From assembly GCF_003116035.1 (NCBI RefSeq), contig NZ_LGQW01000015.1, positions 5,808,806 to 5,872,805 of the forward strand: 64,000 nucleotides of DNA, in the 5' to 3' direction. How positions within the stretch are numbered: the first letter of the stretch is position 1; the number at the start of each line of letters is the position of its first letter. The translations under genes and the position numbers were made by a program. Below, piece after piece: positions 63,077-64,000 of this stretch. Below the pieces are notes generated by a model. The model saw nothing but the letters and a program-made list of their open reading frames with translations. It was not told the origin of the DNA and did not search any database. The DNA is from Azospirillum sp. TSH64 (lineage in GTDB: Bacteria; Pseudomonadota; Alphaproteobacteria; Azospirillales; Azospirillaceae).

Positions 63077-64000
63077 TTGCTTATCCATCCGGGCGAACAG
63101 GCGACAGATTCAACCACCCCTCCTGCCCCGGCCGTGACGCTCTCGCCGGCGGCGCAGCTGGTGGCGCGGGCGCTGGAACGGCCGCGCCGGCTGCTGCTGG
63201 CCGCCCTGCTGCTGGGCGTGCCGGTGGCGGCCGGGCTTGCGGCGGGCTGGGCCTCGTCGCTGGCGCAGGAGGATCTGCGGGAGAGCGCCCGGGCGCAGCT
63301 GGCGCTCTACAACGCCAATCTGCGGGCGGAGCTTGAGCGGCATGCCGCCGTACCGCTCGCCCTGGCGCAGGATGCGGAGGTGCGCGCCCTGCTGGCCAAC
63401 CCGACGCCGGATGCCGTCGACCGGCTGAACCGCAAGCTCCAGGACATCGCCCGCGCGCTGGATGCGCTGGCGCTCTATGTGATGGACGCCAAGGGAACGA
63501 CGGTGGCCGCCAGCAATTGGAACAGTCCGGCCAGCTTCGTGGGCGAGAATTTCTCCTACCGGCCCTATTTCCGCATGGCGATGGACCAGGGCGAGGGCCA
63601 CCATTTCGCGCTGGGCACGACGTCGCTGGTGCCGGGCTTCTACACCGCGAACCGGGTGGTGGCGGAAAACCGCACAGTGGGGGCGGTGGTGCTGAAGCTG
63701 GGCTTCGACCGGCTGGAAGCGGCATGGACGCCGGGGCAGGAGAGGCTGCTGGTGACCGACCGCGACGGGGTGGTCTTCATCACCAACGTGCCGTCCTGGC
63801 GCTATCACGCCCTGCCCCGCCGCCTGCCGATCAGCCTGCCGATCATCCCGGAAGGCACCAGCGAGGGGTTGGACGTGCTGCCCTGGGCCTTCGGCGGTGC
63901 TGCCGACCGCATCGCCCTGGAGGAGAAGGACGGACAGAGGCGCTATCTGCTGACCTCGGTCGCCATGCCGGGCGGCGACTGGACCCTGCACAGCCTGACC
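63077..64000 (+). CDS. dctB: C4-dicarboxylate sensor histidine kinase DctB, N-terminal part
   Basis: The frame runs open to the window end, so only the sensor half (308 codons) is seen. One membrane segment follows a basic stretch (RPRRLLLAALLLGVPVAAGL), then the periplasmic double-PAS sensor with the DctB hallmarks ALYVMDAKGTTVAASNW, FVGENFSYRPYFRMAM, GTTSLVPGFYTANRV and LLVTDRDGVVFITN. The kinase part lies outside. The TTG at 63077 has AGGGG five bases upstream; GTG at 63134 is the alternative. Divergent from dctA, as in rhizobial dct loci. Confidence 0.93.
   Translation, partial: MLIHPGEQATDSTTPPAPAVTLSPAAQLVARALERPRRLLLAALLLGVPVAAGLAAGWASSLAQEDLRESARAQLALYNANLRAELERHAAVPLALAQDAEVRALLANPTPDAVDRLNRKLQDIARALDALALYVMDAKGTTVAASNWNSPASFVGENFSYRPYFRMAMDQGEGHHFALGTTSLVPGFYTANRVVAENRTVGAVVLKLGFDRLEAAWTPGQERLLVTDRDGVVFITNVPSWRYHALPRRLPISLPIIPEGTSEGLDVLPWAFGGAADRIALEEKDGQRRYLLTSVAMPGGDWTLHSLT

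Overview
The window is a high-GC chromosome segment of an alphaproteobacterium, most likely a Rhodospirillales/Azospirillum-type organism. That call is an inference from gene content and codon bias: a quinoprotein alcohol oxidation cluster, a sigma54-type dctA promoter facing dctB, MaeB malic enzyme, a bacteriophytochrome operon and large TPR-glycosyltransferases. I see no rRNA, tRNA, CRISPR array or insertion sequence. Coding density is high and many neighbours overlap by 4 bp.

Layout. 0.1-1.9 kb: ada and a 2OG-Fe(II) oxygenase. 1.9-11.9 kb: a two-directional PQQ alcohol oxidation cluster. Leftward are a binding protein, a YVTN propeller protein, an ABC ATPase and a permease. Rightward are a MoxJ-like protein, a SoxYZ-like carrier, a metallo-beta-lactamase-fold protein, a lanthanide-type alcohol dehydrogenase (ExaF/PedH type), cytochrome c-550 and a cache protein. 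Each rightward unit has the same upstream motif (TAC-N1-A-N5-CAATT). 12-21 kb: a TPR-glycosyltransferase, an L,D-transpeptidase, livHMG, a GH16-like protein with a broken catalytic motif, rodA and a diguanylate cyclase. 21.4-25.7 kb: a TetR/EmrAB efflux locus with two operators and a conserved hypothetical gene. 25.8-31.1 kb: an exported MetX-like hydrolase, YbjQ, then a repressor-like gene and a phage-type recombination cassette (YqaJ nuclease, a probable annealing protein, two small ORFs) closed by a strong terminator. 31.1-36.4 kb: LysE, Tex, a probable small RNA, an ECF sigma/membrane regulator operon and a 28-aa membrane protein. 36.8-41.5 kb: bacteriophytochrome with two response regulators and an HWE kinase. 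41.8-50.6 kb: KdgT, copper chaperone genes, a NitT/TauT-type ABC transporter, an acyl-CoA synthetase/TauE/LivF operon and a surface lipoprotein. 50.6-58.8 kb: a surface-glycan locus (PseG, nucleotidyltransferase, two TPR-glycosyltransferase genes carrying three transferase modules). 58.9-64 kb: C4-dicarboxylate metabolism (maeB, dctA, divergent dctB cut by the window end).

How the genes work together. The quinoprotein oxidises alcohols in the periplasm, the c-550 takes the electrons, and the associated ABC and relay proteins support the system. DctB (with a DctD outside the window) would sense dicarboxylates and drive dctA from a sigma54 promoter, and malic enzyme takes the imported malate to pyruvate. 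PseG, the nucleotidyltransferase and the TPR-glycosyltransferases look like a protein or flagellin glycosylation set. The least explained items are the recombination cassette, the untranslated RNA-like element at 34.3 kb, the shared alcohol-cluster motif, and the palindromic repeat read in frame inside the giant TPR-glycosyltransferase.
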